In this document: positions 32,189 through 33,809 of the stretch, piece by piece
How the letters are laid out: every line of letters begins with the position of its first letter
How positions within the stretch are numbered: the first letter of the stretch is position 1
Assembly: GCA_009840945.1 (NCBI GenBank)
Contig: VXMU01000136.1
Coordinates: forward strand, 1-33,809
Direction of reading: 5' to 3'
DNA length: 33,809 bases
DNA from: Chloroflexota bacterium
GTDB lineage: Bacteria; Chloroflexota; Dehalococcoidia; UBA2979
Translations under genes and position numbers: made by a program
Notes under the pieces: model-generated
The model's input: the letters and a program-made list of their open reading frames with translations, nothing else
Databases searched by the model: none
What the model was told of the DNA's origin: nothing

Positions 32189-33157
32189 ATGAACGAGCCG
32201 TTGAACTTCGCCGGATTCCGCGAGATGGCGGTCTTCAGCGGCAACGCCCACCGCGCATTCGCCGAGGCGGTCTGCAAGCACCTCGAGATGCCCCTGGGGC
32301 GCAACGAGGTCTTCGAGTTCTCCAACGGCAACATCTTCGTGCGCTTCCTGGACAACATCCGCGAACGCGACGTCTTCCTGATCCAGCCCATCGCGCCGCC
32401 GGTGAACACGCGACTGATGGAGCTGTTCATCATGATCGACGCGGCGAAGCGCGCCTCGGCGGGTCGCGTCACGGCGGTGATCCCGTACTTCGCGTACGGG
32501 CGCTCCGACAAGAAGGACCAGCCGCGCGTCCCCATCACGGCGCGCCTGGTCGCGAACTTCATCGAGGTGGCCGGCGCGGACCGCGTGCTGACGATGGACC
32601 TGCACGCGGGCCAGATCCAGGGCTTCTTCAACATCCCGCTCGACGAGCTGCACGCGCAGCCGCACATCGCCGAGTACTTCCGCTCGCTCAACCTGCCGCG
32701 TCCCGTCATCGTCGCCACCGACGTGGGTGGCGCGAAGGGGGCGCGCGACGTGGCCGAGCGCCTGGGCGCGGAGCTCGCCATCGTCGACAAGCGCCGAACC
32801 TCGAACGACGAGCAGGCCGAGGCGATGACCATCATCGGCGAGGTCGAGGACCGCGACGCGATCATCGTCGACGACGAGATCCTGACGGGGGGCACCGTCG
32901 CCAGCGCGCTGGAGCTGCTGCGCATGAACCGCGCACGCTCGGTCTACGTCGGCACGATCCACCCGCTGTTCGCGGGCGCGGCCTTCGACCGCCTCGACAC
33001 GACCGACATCTCCGAGCTGGTCTTCACCGACACCGTGCCCGTGGCCGCCGACGCCTTCCAGCACGTGCAGACGCACGTGCTCTCGGTCGCGCCGTACTTC
33101 GGCGACGCGATGCACCGCATCCACACCGGGGGGTCCGTCGGCGAGCTGTTCCGCTAG
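32189..33157 (+). CDS. prs: Ribose-phosphate pyrophosphokinase (class I)
   Basis: Makes PRPP from ribose 5-phosphate and ATP for nucleotide, His and Trp synthesis; cytosolic. The 322 residues show [10 protein letters not shown] (44-53, Asn where Asp is common), [10 protein letters not shown] (100-109), [12 protein letters not shown] with His139, the flexible loop VDKRRT (199-204, Lys201 and Arg203) and the PRPP motif [10 protein letters not shown] (227-236). The ATG overlaps the TGA of a four-codon upstream frame (ATG GAC GCA TGA at 32181), which could couple initiation but is probably chance. secA follows after 22 bp on the same strand. Confidence 0.95.
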   Translation: MNEPLNFAGFREMAVFSGNAHRAFAEAVCKHLEMPLGRNEVFEFSNGNIFVRFLDNIRERDVFLIQPIAPPVNTRLMELFIMIDAAKRASAGRVTAVIPYFAYGRSDKKDQPRVPITARLVANFIEVAGADRVLTMDLHAGQIQGFFNIPLDELHAQPHIAEYFRSLNLPRPVIVATDVGGAKGARDVAERLGAELAIVDKRRTSNDEQAEAMTIIGEVEDRDAIIVDDEILTGGTVASALELLRMNRARSVYVGTIHPLFAGAAFDRLDTTDISELVFTDTVPVAADAFQHVQTHVLSVAPYFGDAMHRIHTGGSVGELFR

Positions 33158-33179
33158 CCGCGCCGCCCGTGGGGTAACC

Positions 33180-33809
<630 letters not shown>

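Noticed and set aside
32181-32192. Regulatory mini-ORF ATG-GAC-GCA-TGA overlapping the prs start
   Set aside because: Four codons can arise by chance. It has no structure or cognate codons, so coupling was only noted under prs.

Overview
The window is dense, very GC-rich bacterial chromosome. It holds about 30 genes with short gaps and frequent GTG/TTG starts. The gene content is a stand-alone nuoABCDHIJKLMN cluster, two type I glutamine synthetases, an F420/luciferase-type oxidoreductase, an arylsulfotransferase-like propeller, and valS, prs and secA. This fits a Chloroflexota-like (perhaps Dehalococcoidia-related) aerobic or facultative heterotroph. That assignment is inferred from gene style; no rRNA or other firm marker is present.

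Layout. 1-425: poly-C run, a copy of a dispersed repeat, and a four-fold 11-bp-phased operator in front of glnA. 426-1850: adenylylation-type glutamine synthetase with a strong terminator. 2154-7121 (minus): FN3 secreted protein, CapA-like lipoprotein, a second (alpha-type) glutamine synthetase and an SDR, possibly one transcription unit. 7227-7970 (plus): glycerophosphodiesterase. 8004-8843 (minus): a two-domain rhodanese whose catalytic cysteine codon is TGA. 8984-9819 (plus): luciferase-like oxidoreductase with an apparent single-base frameshift. 9832-10249: tandem cluster of the dispersed repeat. 10249-11520 (minus): class V aminotransferase. 11625-13040 (plus): MgtE. 13093-14289 (minus): arylsulfotransferase-like protein. 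14359-24718 (minus): eleven-gene complex I cluster without nuoE, nuoF or nuoG, behind a good promoter (TTGACC-N17-TACGTT). 24881-25306: DUF3574 lipoprotein. 25323-25829 (minus): RelE-type toxin-antitoxin pair. 26010-28721 (minus): valS with an attenuator leader. 28943-29422 (minus): DUF1905/YdeI-type protein. 29551-30072: VOC protein. 30089-30784 (minus): FitAB/VapBC-type pair. 30807-31979 (minus): acyl-CoA dehydrogenase. 32189-33157: prs. 33180-end: 5' part of secA.

Three observations stand out. (1) The sulfurtransferase at 8004-8843 reads through an in-frame TGA placed exactly at the catalytic Cys of the C-terminal rhodanese domain. It then continues for 42 family-typical residues, and a bacterial-SECIS-like hairpin follows the TGA, so it is a candidate selenocysteine enzyme. 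(2) valS is preceded by what looks like a complete ribosome-mediated attenuator. It has a promoter with 17-bp spacing whose predicted start is the A of an ATG, a 15-codon leaderless peptide with three consecutive GTA (Val) codons, competing arms, and a terminator hairpin with the same tail as the glnA terminator. (3) glnA has GAAAC/GTAAC/GTAAT/GTAAT half-sites exactly 11 bp apart, resembling the GlnR box of Actinobacteria.

How the genes work together: the complex I-like enzyme supplies proton-coupled quinone reduction, with an electron-input module that is absent here. The two glutamine synthetases and their operator form a nitrogen-assimilation block. The two toxin-antitoxin pairs and the repeat family are the accessory component. 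All calls come from reading the sequence; no database search was run.
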